Origin: Vibrio sinaloensis DSM 21326
GTDB taxonomy: Bacteria; Pseudomonadota; Gammaproteobacteria; Enterobacterales; Vibrionaceae
NCBI RefSeq assembly: GCF_000189275.1
Contig: NZ_AEVT01000023.1
Location: 1 to 51,908, forward strand
Length of the DNA stretch: 51,908 nucleotides
Reading direction: 5' to 3'
The position numbers and the translations under genes are program-made. This document shows positions 44,856 to 51,908 of the stretch, piece by piece (positions within the stretch are counted from its first letter, which is position 1; every line of letters starts with the position of its first letter). Under the pieces are notes generated by a model. That model searched no databases. It was not told the DNA's origin and worked only from the letters and a program-made list of their open reading frames with translations.

Positions 44856-46475
44856 TCAAACCTTAAAATACTTCAACTGATCATTGAGGTGCTCGGCGGT
44901 GTTGGCCATTGCTTGGCTGTCTTGTGCGAGCGATTGTGAAGCTTGGAGCACTTCGTTTGCGGCAAGATGGATGCCTGTTACGTTTTCATTCATCTCTGTG
45001 GCAACGGCACTTTGTTGCTCTGATGCGGCGGCGATCTGTGCCACCATATCGTTGGCGTTTTGCATTTCAACCACAATGAGATCTAACTGCTTACGAGTAT
45101 TTTCTGACGATTCAACGCTTTGAGCGACATTTTCATTGCTTGTTTGCATCGCTGCGAAGGTTTTGTTTGCTTGTTCAGTCAGTTTCTCGATGGTGTGTTG
45201 AACCTCATTGGTTGAATTTTGCGTGCGGCTCGCGAGATTGCGGACTTCATCGGCAACCACCGCGAAACCTCGGCCTTGCTCACCCGCGCGCGCTGCTTCA
45301 ATCGCTGCATTGAGCGCGAGCAGGTTGGTTTGCTCAGAGACGTCACGGATGACTTCCACCACGTTGCTGATTTCATTCACCCCATCTTGCAAACCACGAA
45401 CCAAATCATTAGCGAGAGAGATGTTGTCAGAAACGTGCGCAATCGACTTTGATGTGACCTTCATGGCGTCATCGTTGACTTGAACGTGGTTAACTACTTT
45501 TCCTGTGCTCTCTGAGGTGTTTTCTGCGTTCGTCGCAACATCGGAAATTGTCGCGCTCATCTCTGTCATTGCGGTCGAGAGCAACTCTAGTTGGCTATGC
45601 TGAGAATTGACGCTGGTGGCGGCTTCTTCGCTGGCTTGAGCAATTTGACTTGCCATGGTGCTCGATTGAATCGCTGAGTCATGGGCGGTGCTGAGAGTCG
45701 CTTGCAGCTTGTCGAGCATCTTATCCATCTGTTTACCCATATCACCTAGCTCATCTTTACGTGAAAGGTTAAGGCGACCTCGCAAATCACCCGCGGCGAT
45801 GTTGTGCATATGGGTGATGAGTTTTTCGAGGGGAGTAAGGATGTTGTTAGATATCACGTAACCCATCGCGAACAAAAGCCCTGTCAGGATAAGGGCTACG
45901 ACGGTTTCTTTAATAGCCAGGGCGTAAAATGCTTCCTGAATATCAGAGACTAAAATGCCAGACCCAACAATCCATCCCCATTCAGGAAAAAGTTGCACGT
46001 AAGAAATTTTATCTTTTAATGCACCTTGGGGGCTTTTCCATCGGTAGTCTAGGAACCCCTTCTGTGCACCAGTATTTGAAATAGCCACCATCTCTTGCCA
46101 GTGATGCTTGCCTGCGCCATCGGTAAAGTCTTTGGCTGTTTTCCCATTCAGCTCAGGTTTGAGTGGGTGCTGAACGACACGTGTTTGCTGGTCAACAATC
46201 CAGAAATAATTGTTACCTTCATAGCGGATGGCTTCAATCGCTTTGAGCGCTTGCTGTTTTGCCGTTTCCTCTCCGAGGATTTGACGTTGATTATAGTAAT
46301 ACTCAGCCAAACTGATCACAGACTCGACCTGAGCCTGAAGTTTGTTTTGGCGCTCCTGCATCGAAGAGTCACGTTGTTGCAGCAAGTTGTATGCGCAAGC
46401 CATTGCGATAAGAATTGCCGACAATAAGACAATCGACGCGAGTTTGGATTTTATTGTTAGGTTACTTAGTTTCAT
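44856..46475 (-). CDS. Methyl-accepting chemotaxis protein with a single-Cache sensor
   Basis: The 539-residue chemoreceptor has helices at about 10-28 and 190-208. Between them is a periplasmic sCache_2 domain with [20 protein letters not shown] near residue 90 and [14 protein letters not shown] near 166. A HAMP domain follows, then the long cytoplasmic four-helix signalling rod whose tip reads [24 protein letters not shown]. Single-Cache receptors of this type often sense small organic acids, but the ligand is not evident. It has no C-terminal CheR-tethering pentapeptide (ends LKYFKV). Confidence 0.93.
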   Translation of the reverse strand: MKLSNLTIKSKLASIVLLSAILIAMACAYNLLQQRDSSMQERQNKLQAQVESVISLAEYYYNQRQILGEETAKQQALKAIEAIRYEGNNYFWIVDQQTRVVQHPLKPELNGKTAKDFTDGAGKHHWQEMVAISNTGAQKGFLDYRWKSPQGALKDKISYVQLFPEWGWIVGSGILVSDIQEAFYALAIKETVVALILTGLLFAMGYVISNNILTPLEKLITHMHNIAAGDLRGRLNLSRKDELGDMGKQMDKMLDKLQATLSTAHDSAIQSSTMASQIAQASEEAATSVNSQHSQLELLSTAMTEMSATISDVATNAENTSESTGKVVNHVQVNDDAMKVTSKSIAHVSDNISLANDLVRGLQDGVNEISNVVEVIRDVSEQTNLLALNAAIEAARAGEQGRGFAVVADEVRNLASRTQNSTNEVQHTIEKLTEQANKTFAAMQTSNENVAQSVESSENTRKQLDLIVVEMQNANDMVAQIAAASEQQSAVATEMNENVTGIHLAANEVLQASQSLAQDSQAMANTAEHLNDQLKYFKV

Positions 46476-46799
46476 TATTGATCCGATATTATTGTTCTGA
46501 CGTCACCGCGAACTTTACCAAGGATCCGTTTTGTCTAAATGATAGAGTTCATAAAACCACACTGTTCATAAGTTTTCATATCATTAAGGTGCATTTGATC
46601 AAATATTGCCGAAACAAGAACCAAATACGGTAAATTTTTCATGACGTTACGCATGTTTTTATATCAGGTGGAGTGTTGTTCAAAGCACCCAAAAGCCGTT
46701 GGGAATCTTGTTATCAAGCACGGCAAAAGACAGGCAAAGCTCCACAAAAAAAGCCCCGATACTTCTATCGGGGCTCACTTCAGGAGTTGAACAAGGGGG
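46476..46799. other. Gene-free stretch upstream of the chemoreceptor gene
   Basis: It holds the chemoreceptor promoter (minus strand) on its left and the PTS terminator on its right. I see no convincing sigma-28 flagellar promoter (TAAAGTTC is present on the minus strand but no matching GCCGATAA follows at the right distance) and no coding frame with a ribosome site. Confidence 0.4.
46745..46777 (-). terminator. Intrinsic terminator after the PTS EIICB gene
   Basis: On the minus strand AGCCCCGATA pairs with TATCGGGGCT around a GAAG loop and is followed by a T-run of seven. Confidence 0.93.
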
Positions 46800-48203
46800 T
46801 TATTGTTTAATCAACTCTTTAGCTTTCTTCATCGCTTCTTTGGTTGAACACTCAACCACATTCGCATTGGCAAAGCGGTGAGCATCTTTGACTTGGATAT
46901 CGTGAGCCAGAATAACCAGTTTGGCGTTTGCGACATCTAGGTCAGTGATGCGATTTTGGATACCATTTTGACCTTGGGTTTCCACTTTGATTTTCAGACC
47001 CGCAGCCGCACCTGCCTTCTCTAGCGCTTTGGCGGCCATAAAGGTGTGTGCCACGCCTGACGGGCAACAAGTTACCGCGACGATGTCGTACTCGCCTTCA
47101 CCTGCTGCAGGAGCTGCTTGAACTTGTGTCGGTGCTACTGGTGCGATGTCGTCTTCTGCCTCTTCTTCAGCGACAGGTTTCCAAAAGCCAACAATAACTG
47201 CCGTGGTGAGTGAGCCAAGCGCGATGCCCACTACGTACATTGGGATATTGCTTGATACTGGTGCCGTGATCAGGCCGCCCCATGGTGCGTGTAGTAGAAC
47301 GTCGGTTAGGAAGCCGAACACACAGCCCACGATACCACCTGCAACGATGGAAGGAAGAACGCGCATAGGGTCGTTGGCTGCGAATGGGATCGCACCTTCA
47401 GAGATACCGATAGAACCCATGATAGCGGCTGCTTTACCAGCTTCTTGCTCTTGTTTAGTGAACTTCTTCTTAAATAGGAAGGTAGCCAGTGCCATACCTA
47501 GAGGAGGCGTACAGATAGCAATGCCCACACCACCCATCAGCCATGGTTGAGTATCGACTTGCGTTTGTGCGAATAGGGTCGCGACTTTGTTGATTGGACC
47601 GCCCATATCGAACGCCGTCATACCACCAAGAATCGTACCTAGCACCACTTTAGACGCCCCAGCCATTGAAGCGAGGAACTCGTTCATTGAAGCCATAAAG
47701 ATCTTGATTGGCTCACCGATACCCCACAGTACGATACCCGCAGAGATAAATGTACCGATAAGAGGGTAAATGAAGTAAGCACCAAGCGCAGTCATGTTAG
47801 CGGAAAGAGGGATCTTCTTAAGTTGGAATACCACACCACCTGCGATAAAACCGGCGACGATACAGCCTAAGAAGCCGCCGCCCATGTCCGCCATAATGCC
47901 AGATGAGATCATGGCAGGAGCGAGTGCGGGTTTATCCGCAATCGAGTAACCAATGAAGCCACCCAAAATGATTGGGAACAGGACTAAGCCCTTGATACCG
48001 ATATTGGAAATATCAGCCAGTAAACCGTCAGCTGGGACTGCACCTTTGCCTGATGCCATTACTGCTAGTGCCAGCAGGACACCACCTGCAACGATAAATG
48101 GCAACATATGCGACGTACCAAATAAAAGGTGGCCTTTCATGGTACTGAGAAGTTTTTTGAAATCGCTACCATTATTAGTAGCTTGAGCGGTTAGGGTACT
48201 CAT
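46800..48203 (-). CDS. PTS fructose-family EIICB transporter
   Basis: The 467-residue inner-membrane protein has an N-terminal EIIC domain (about 1-350, with GTSHMLPFIVAGG, GFIGYSIADKPALAP, MGGPINK and GISEGAIPFAANDP). A linker rich in Ala, Glu and Pro joins it to a C-terminal EIIB domain (about 370-467) whose phospho-Cys is in VTCCPSGVAHTFMAAKALE. The C-then-B order is the reverse of FruA. EIIA is supplied by the gene 11 bases upstream. The fructose/mannose/mannosylglycerate family is clear, the sugar is not. Confidence 0.9.
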   Translation of the reverse strand: MSTLTAQATNNGSDFKKLLSTMKGHLLFGTSHMLPFIVAGGVLLALAVMASGKGAVPADGLLADISNIGIKGLVLFPIILGGFIGYSIADKPALAPAMISSGIMADMGGGFLGCIVAGFIAGGVVFQLKKIPLSANMTALGAYFIYPLIGTFISAGIVLWGIGEPIKIFMASMNEFLASMAGASKVVLGTILGGMTAFDMGGPINKVATLFAQTQVDTQPWLMGGVGIAICTPPLGMALATFLFKKKFTKQEQEAGKAAAIMGSIGISEGAIPFAANDPMRVLPSIVAGGIVGCVFGFLTDVLLHAPWGGLITAPVSSNIPMYVVGIALGSLTTAVIVGFWKPVAEEEAEDDIAPVAPTQVQAAPAAGEGEYDIVAVTCCPSGVAHTFMAAKALEKAGAAAGLKIKVETQGQNGIQNRITDLDVANAKLVILAHDIQVKDAHRFANANVVECSTKEAMKKAKELIKQ

Positions 48204-48214
48204 AATTTCACGCC

Positions 48215-48667
48215 TTATGAATTAATTAAAATATTTAGAATTTGATTGTTGTCTTTCGCGTTATGGATATCTTCAATAAACTCTTCGCTAAATTTTCCGA
48301 ACAATTCTTGAAGAACATAAATATGGTGATCCGCTCCGTTGTCGGGTGAAGCGATCATAAAGAATAAACTTGGATGAATACCGTCTTCATCGCCGTAGTC
48401 GATGCCCTCTCTCTTAATACCAACAGCGATGGCAGGCTCTGTGACTGCTTGGCTCTTAGCGTGCGGATAAGCAATGCCGTCCATGGAGGTCACACTTAGT
48501 GACTCTCGATTTTCGATGTCCGATAAATAGGCTTCTTTACTGCTGATTCGTTTATTGTCGAATAACATTTGTGCCAACTCTTCAAACACTTCTTTTTTAT
48601 TATTTGCTTGAAGATTGCCATTAATTAAATTGACGTTAGTTAGTTGGGTGATCATTTTTATACTCAT
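48215..48667 (-). CDS. PTS fructose-family EIIA protein
   Basis: The 150-residue cytosolic protein is a PtsN/FrvA-type EIIA with the phospho-acceptor His in IAYPHAKS near residue 68 and SLFFMIASPDNGADHHIYVLQELFG near 99. It passes phosphate from HPr-type carriers to the EIICB encoded just downstream. Its sequence parallels the EIIA domain of the large EIIABC at the window's end. No strong ribosome site is seen; an ATG four codons further on is an alternative start. Confidence 0.9.
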   Translation of the reverse strand: MSIKMITQLTNVNLINGNLQANNKKEVFEELAQMLFDNKRISSKEAYLSDIENRESLSVTSMDGIAYPHAKSQAVTEPAIAVGIKREGIDYGDEDGIHPSLFFMIASPDNGADHHIYVLQELFGKFSEEFIEDIHNAKDNNQILNILINS

Positions 48668-48765
48668 CAGTGCTTATGCAATGGAGATAATTTAATCCCT
48701 GTTTTAATGTTCTGAAATAGTAAAAAAATCGCAGTCACTAGACTTTTGTACCCGCTAAATTTAAC

Positions 48766-48781
48766 TGTGATTGGCGTCATT
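48766..48781. promoter_or_regulatory. CRP-like site upstream of the PTS EIIA gene
   Basis: TGTGA-N6-TCATT matches 8 of 10 conserved bases of the CRP consensus and lies about 100 bases upstream of the EIIA start. Carbon catabolite control of a PTS operon would be expected. Confidence 0.4.
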
Positions 48782-48833
48782 ATTGGCCTGTGCAATGGCT
48801 CACGAAATTGCATGCTCTGTGAATGAATTAAGA

Positions 48834-48862
48834 AATAAAAAAGCCCCGCGATCGCGGGGCTG
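48834..48862 (-). terminator. Intrinsic terminator after manA
   Basis: On the minus strand AGCCCCGCGA pairs with TCGCGGGGCT and is followed by a T-run of six. It separates manA from the downstream EIIA-EIICB operon. Confidence 0.93.
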
Positions 48863-48885
48863 AGCATTGATAGGAAAGGTGTCAA

Positions 48886-50115
48886 TTAACTGTAGGCACG
48901 TGCAACGCGCCCAGCACAATCAATGAGGTAGTCTTTCGTGTAGGCGGGAATAAACACTGACTGGCCTTTGTCAATCACGCAGGTTTCACCGCATGGATGG
49001 GTCAAGGTCATGGCTTCGTCCAAAGGCAGCAAAATTTCCGCACCTTGGGTCGTCACCTTACGCCTTGCTGAACGTTGCAGAATCGCGAATCTAAAATCCT
49101 CGACTGGGATCGGATATTCGCTGATGTTGTCTTTCTGCACAGGCTCCAACAAAAGGCTCTCATGGGGCTTGGTTGCAAACTTGGTGCAGGCGATCAACTC
49201 TTTCACATCCATGTGTTTGGGAGTGAGCCCCGCACGCAGCACGTTGTCTGAGTTGGCCATAATTTCGAGGCCAGTGCCTTTAATGTAAGCGTGAGGGGTT
49301 TCTGCATCTAGAAACATCGCTTGGCCTGGGCTTAGGGTTATGACGTTAAGCAGCAGTGGTGCAAACAGCCCCACATCGTTTGGGTACTGGCGAGAGAGCT
49401 CGAGAATTAATGCGTAAACACCGTCCCCACTCAATTCGGCTTTAAGGAGTAGCAGGGTAAGTGCCATCTCTTTGCTCTCACCTTCCAGTGATAATAAGCC
49501 AGCAAAAAAACTCGCGAGTCCTTGGGAAGATTGATCGGCGTTAAGCTCGTTGACTAGCTGTCTAAGCTCGGGAATGTCTAGCTGGTGGAAGTGGCGCAAA
49601 ATCTCGTCCACTGGTCTAAAGCCGTTCATCGCTGTGTAGTCAGTGAGTGCATAGACGAGCTCTGGCTTGTGATTCGGATCTTTATAGTTGCGATGACCCG
49701 CTGACAAAGGAATGCCTTGTTTTTGCTCCAACTCATAGCCATGTTCGGCTTGGCGTTTGTTAGGGTGCACTTGAATCGATAAGGCTTTGTCTGCGGCGAG
49801 AACTTTAAACAGATACGGCAGCTCACCGAATCGCTGCGCGACTTTCTCACTTAAAAACAAGCTGAGATCTTGATTGATCAAGTGAGAGAGCTTGGTCTGC
49901 TCGGCCCCTGTGTTCACCATTGAGCAGCCGTTGGGGTGGGCGCCCATCCAGATTTCGGCTTGTGGTTCTCCGCTGGCATTTTCAATACCAAATAGTTGGT
50001 TGAACGATGAAGCGCTACCCCAAGCGTAGTTTTGAATCACATTCGTCATGGGATAGAAAAAACGCTGCAACAATGAAGGCGTGTAGATCGGTAATTCAGA
50101 CATGGATGTCACCAT
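48886..50115 (-). CDS. manA: ManA, type I mannose-6-phosphate isomerase
   Basis: The enzyme interconverts mannose 6-phosphate and fructose 6-phosphate. The 409-residue product has the class I pattern: TNVIQNYAWGS near residue 24, EIWMGAHPNG, the zinc-site LSIQVHPNK near 114, YKDPNHKPELV near 144 and FLDAETPHAYIKGTGLEIMANSDNVLRAGLTPKH near 270-305. The start could be the ATG at 50103, which still leaves a longer N-terminus than E. coli (391). It lies between two PTS systems, as expected if at least one imports mannose. The EIIABC gene is 50 bases upstream, probably one operon. Confidence 0.95.
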   Translation of the reverse strand: MVTSMSELPIYTPSLLQRFFYPMTNVIQNYAWGSASSFNQLFGIENASGEPQAEIWMGAHPNGCSMVNTGAEQTKLSHLINQDLSLFLSEKVAQRFGELPYLFKVLAADKALSIQVHPNKRQAEHGYELEQKQGIPLSAGHRNYKDPNHKPELVYALTDYTAMNGFRPVDEILRHFHQLDIPELRQLVNELNADQSSQGLASFFAGLLSLEGESKEMALTLLLLKAELSGDGVYALILELSRQYPNDVGLFAPLLLNVITLSPGQAMFLDAETPHAYIKGTGLEIMANSDNVLRAGLTPKHMDVKELIACTKFATKPHESLLLEPVQKDNISEYPIPVEDFRFAILQRSARRKVTTQGAEILLPLDEAMTLTHPCGETCVIDKGQSVFIPAYTKDYLIDCAGRVARAYS

Positions 50116-50165
50116 ACGAAAATAGGCTTGGACGCGATGTCCAAGCCGAGATAGGGAAGGGAGGA

Positions 50166-51908
50166 TTAAGCCGCGGCTGCGGTGTATTTCGCTTTACGTA
50201 GGTTTTTCAGAGCGATACACGTTAGTGCTGTAACACCCGCGCCTGCTGCCATACAAATAAGCGCCAGTAATGGGTGGTTCATTGCGCCAAGCAGCGCGAC
50301 GACAGGGCCACCATGAGCAACACTGTTGGTAATGCCAAAAGAGAAGGCCATTACAGCAGCAACCATAGAGCCAAGTACGTTAGCCGGAATCACCGACATA
50401 GGATCTTGCGCCGCAAATGGAATCGCCCCTTCAGAGATGCCGACTAAGCCCATTGCACCAGCGGCTTTACCCGCTTCGATCTCTGATGATTCAAACAAAT
50501 CAAATTTGCGACCAAGTGCCGTTGCGATAGCCATACCAAGTGGCGCGACCGGAATAGCACAGGCCATAGCGCCCATAAACTGTGTTTGACCGCTGGCAAT
50601 CATGCCGACAGAGAATAGGAACGCGACTTTGTTGAAAGGACCACCCATGTCGAAGCCAGCCATACCACCCAAGACAATGCCAAGCAGTACCACGTTACCT
50701 GTACTCATGCTGGTCAGCAGTGCGGTTAAGCCATCCATTAGGCTTGCGATTGGCGCACCGATGACAAAGATGAACAGACCTGCGATAAACAGAGAGCCTG
50801 TGATAGGCGCTATCATGATCGGCACAAGTGGCTGAACGAATTTGTGGTAGTTGACCGAAGTAACGAATTTAACGAAGTAACCGACGAGCAGACCGGCTAT
50901 GATGGCACCGATAAAGCCGGTACCCGCTTCAGCGCCGTAAAATGAACCGTTGTTGGCGATCCAGCCCCCAATGAGGCCTGGTGCAAGGGCAGGGCGGTCA
51001 GCAATGGCATAGGCAATATAGCCAGCAAGAATCGGGATCATCAGGGTAAACGCCACCACGCCTACTTCGAGAATCTGGTTCCACATGCTGCCAGCAGGAA
51101 TCGCCATGCCTGCTTCACTTGGTTCGCCGCCTATTGCAAGGGCGAGCGCAATCAGCAGACCGCCCGTGACTACAAACGGGATCATGTGGGAAACGCCGTT
51201 CATCAAGTAGCGATACAAATCAGAGCGCGCTTGTGAGGCTTTATCGGCCACAGAGGCTGGGCTTGATGATGTTTCTGCTTGGTAAGCGGGGGCGTTGAGC
51301 GCTTGTTCGATTAATCCCTGCGCATCACGAATCGGCGCTTTTACATTGGTCTTAACCACTCGCTTACCAGCAAAGCGCGCCATATCTACTTGTTTGTCAC
51401 AGGCCACTACAATCGCATCGGCGCGTGCAATTTCGTCATCTGTCGGGCTGTTTTTAACCCCGATAGAGCCATTGGTTTCGACTTTCACTTCATAGCCCAT
51501 TGCATGAGCACCTTTCTCAAGGGCTTCTGCGGCCAAGTAAGTGTGGGCAACGCCTGCTGGGCAACCTGTAACGCCAATTATGAAGCCTTTGTTTGTGTCT
51601 AACTCTGGCGCTTCGTCGGCTTGTGGCTTGTGCAGCAGCAGCTCAAGCGCGTGTTGTGGGGAGCTGGCGTTAAGGAAGCTCTCCACAAAACCTTCTTCAA
51701 TGAGTTTGGAGGAAAGCTCGGCCAATACTTCAATATGGTGGTTATCGCCACCATCAGGCGATGCGATCATAAAGAACAACTTGGACGGTTGCCCGTCATC
51801 TGCGCCGTACTCGATCCCTGCTTTATGAATGCCAATGACCACCGCAGGCTCTATTACGGCAGCGCTTTTTGCGTGTGGAATAGCAATGCCATCTTCAAAC
51901 CCGGTATT
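50166..51908 (-). CDS. PTS EIIABC transporter, fructose/mannosylglycerate family (5' end outside window)
   Basis: The frame stays open to the window edge, so at least 580 residues are present and the N-terminus is missing. In order: the EIIA remainder with the phospho-His in IAIPHAKS (codon 51873-51875), an EIIB domain with the Cys in VTGCPAGVAHTYLAAEALE, and an EIIC domain with SHMIPFVVTGG, AGYIAYAIADRPALAPG, MGGPFNK and GISEGAIPFAAQDP. It resembles MngA-type EIIABC proteins and Vibrio mannose/fructose systems. manA downstream points to mannose or a mannoside. An apparent GTG start at 51842 is internal. Confidence 0.92.
   Translation of the reverse strand, partial: NTGFEDGIAIPHAKSAAVIEPAVVIGIHKAGIEYGADDGQPSKLFFMIASPDGGDNHHIEVLAELSSKLIEEGFVESFLNASSPQHALELLLHKPQADEAPELDTNKGFIIGVTGCPAGVAHTYLAAEALEKGAHAMGYEVKVETNGSIGVKNSPTDDEIARADAIVVACDKQVDMARFAGKRVVKTNVKAPIRDAQGLIEQALNAPAYQAETSSSPASVADKASQARSDLYRYLMNGVSHMIPFVVTGGLLIALALAIGGEPSEAGMAIPAGSMWNQILEVGVVAFTLMIPILAGYIAYAIADRPALAPGLIGGWIANNGSFYGAEAGTGFIGAIIAGLLVGYFVKFVTSVNYHKFVQPLVPIMIAPITGSLFIAGLFIFVIGAPIASLMDGLTALLTSMSTGNVVLLGIVLGGMAGFDMGGPFNKVAFLFSVGMIASGQTQFMGAMACAIPVAPLGMAIATALGRKFDLFESSEIEAGKAAGAMGLVGISEGAIPFAAQDPMSVIPANVLGSMVAAVMAFSFGITNSVAHGGPVVALLGAMNHPLLALICMAAGAGVTALTCIALKNLRKAKYTAAAA

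Noticed and set aside
46518..46545. Possible sigma-28 flagellar promoter before the chemoreceptor gene
   Set aside because: TAAAGTTC is present on the minus strand but no GCCGATAA-like element follows at the expected spacing.
51842..51842. GTG at 51842 as the start of the last PTS gene
   Set aside because: The frame remains open for 22 more codons to the window edge, and these encode the conserved EIIA phospho-His motif, so the true start is outside.

Overview
The window is chromosomal DNA from a gamma-proteobacterium, very probably a Vibrio. The evidence is the gene content and order: clpS-clpA; ruvC-ruvA-ruvB, cydABX-ybgE, ybgC-tolQRAB-pal-cpoB and nadA in one run; a manA gene beside fructose/mannose-type PTS genes; and a torECA respiratory operon. 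Protein-level resemblance to Vibrio families and the moderate GC content agree. I see no rRNA, tRNA, transposase, integrase or CRISPR array. The only edge effects are the left end, which starts just before clpS, and the right end, which cuts off the 5' part of a PTS EIIABC gene.

Layout. 1-2.7 kb: clpS-clpA proteolysis pair. 2.7-6.7 kb: minus-strand operon (LysR regulator, Rossmann-fold SDR protein, YdcF-like protein), divergent from a PACE-type efflux gene; then an orphan solute-binding protein and a small conserved protein. 7-9.2 kb: FNT (formate/nitrite) channel, a 40-residue acidic microprotein, a perfect inverted pair of consensus DnaA boxes, and a FetB-like permease with no FetA partner. 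9.6-13.5 kb: torE-torC-torA, for anaerobic TMAO respiration. 13.6-17.8 kb: a second orphan binding protein, a strongly codon-biased porin and a GH36 alpha-galactosidase. 17.8-20.2 kb: ruvC, ruvA, ruvB. 20.2-23.8 kb: cytochrome bd oxidase operon with FNR, ArcA and CRP-like sites and a stem-loop at the predicted mRNA 5' end. 23.9-29.3 kb: the Tol-Pal envelope system. 29.5-30.5 kb: nadA.

30.6-33.8 kb: a four-gene cassette of K+ channel, DUF350 membrane protein, DUF1190 protein and glutathionylspermidine-synthase-like ATP-grasp ligase. 33.9-38.2 kb: a minus-strand set of copper genes (DUF2946-like membrane protein, MbnP, MbnH, a His-rich outer-membrane barrel and a PCu(A)C chaperone). 38.4-42.2 kb: UPF0149 protein, hybrid histidine kinase and AlaE exporter. 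42.2-44.7 kb: pnuC behind a leader carrying an intrinsic terminator, then a nucleoside phosphorylase and a YeiL-like Crp/Fnr regulator. 44.8-51.9 kb: chemoreceptor, PTS EIICB and EIIA, manA, and a partial PTS EIIABC.

Much of the window is conserved core genome. Four places merit a second look: the pnuC leader (possible riboswitch or attenuator), the paired DnaA boxes at 8.3 kb, the channel/ATP-grasp cassette, and the MbnP/MbnH copper cluster with its His-rich barrel. Homologues of the two gene cassettes are known, so their novelty lies in the local combination and not in the protein families.
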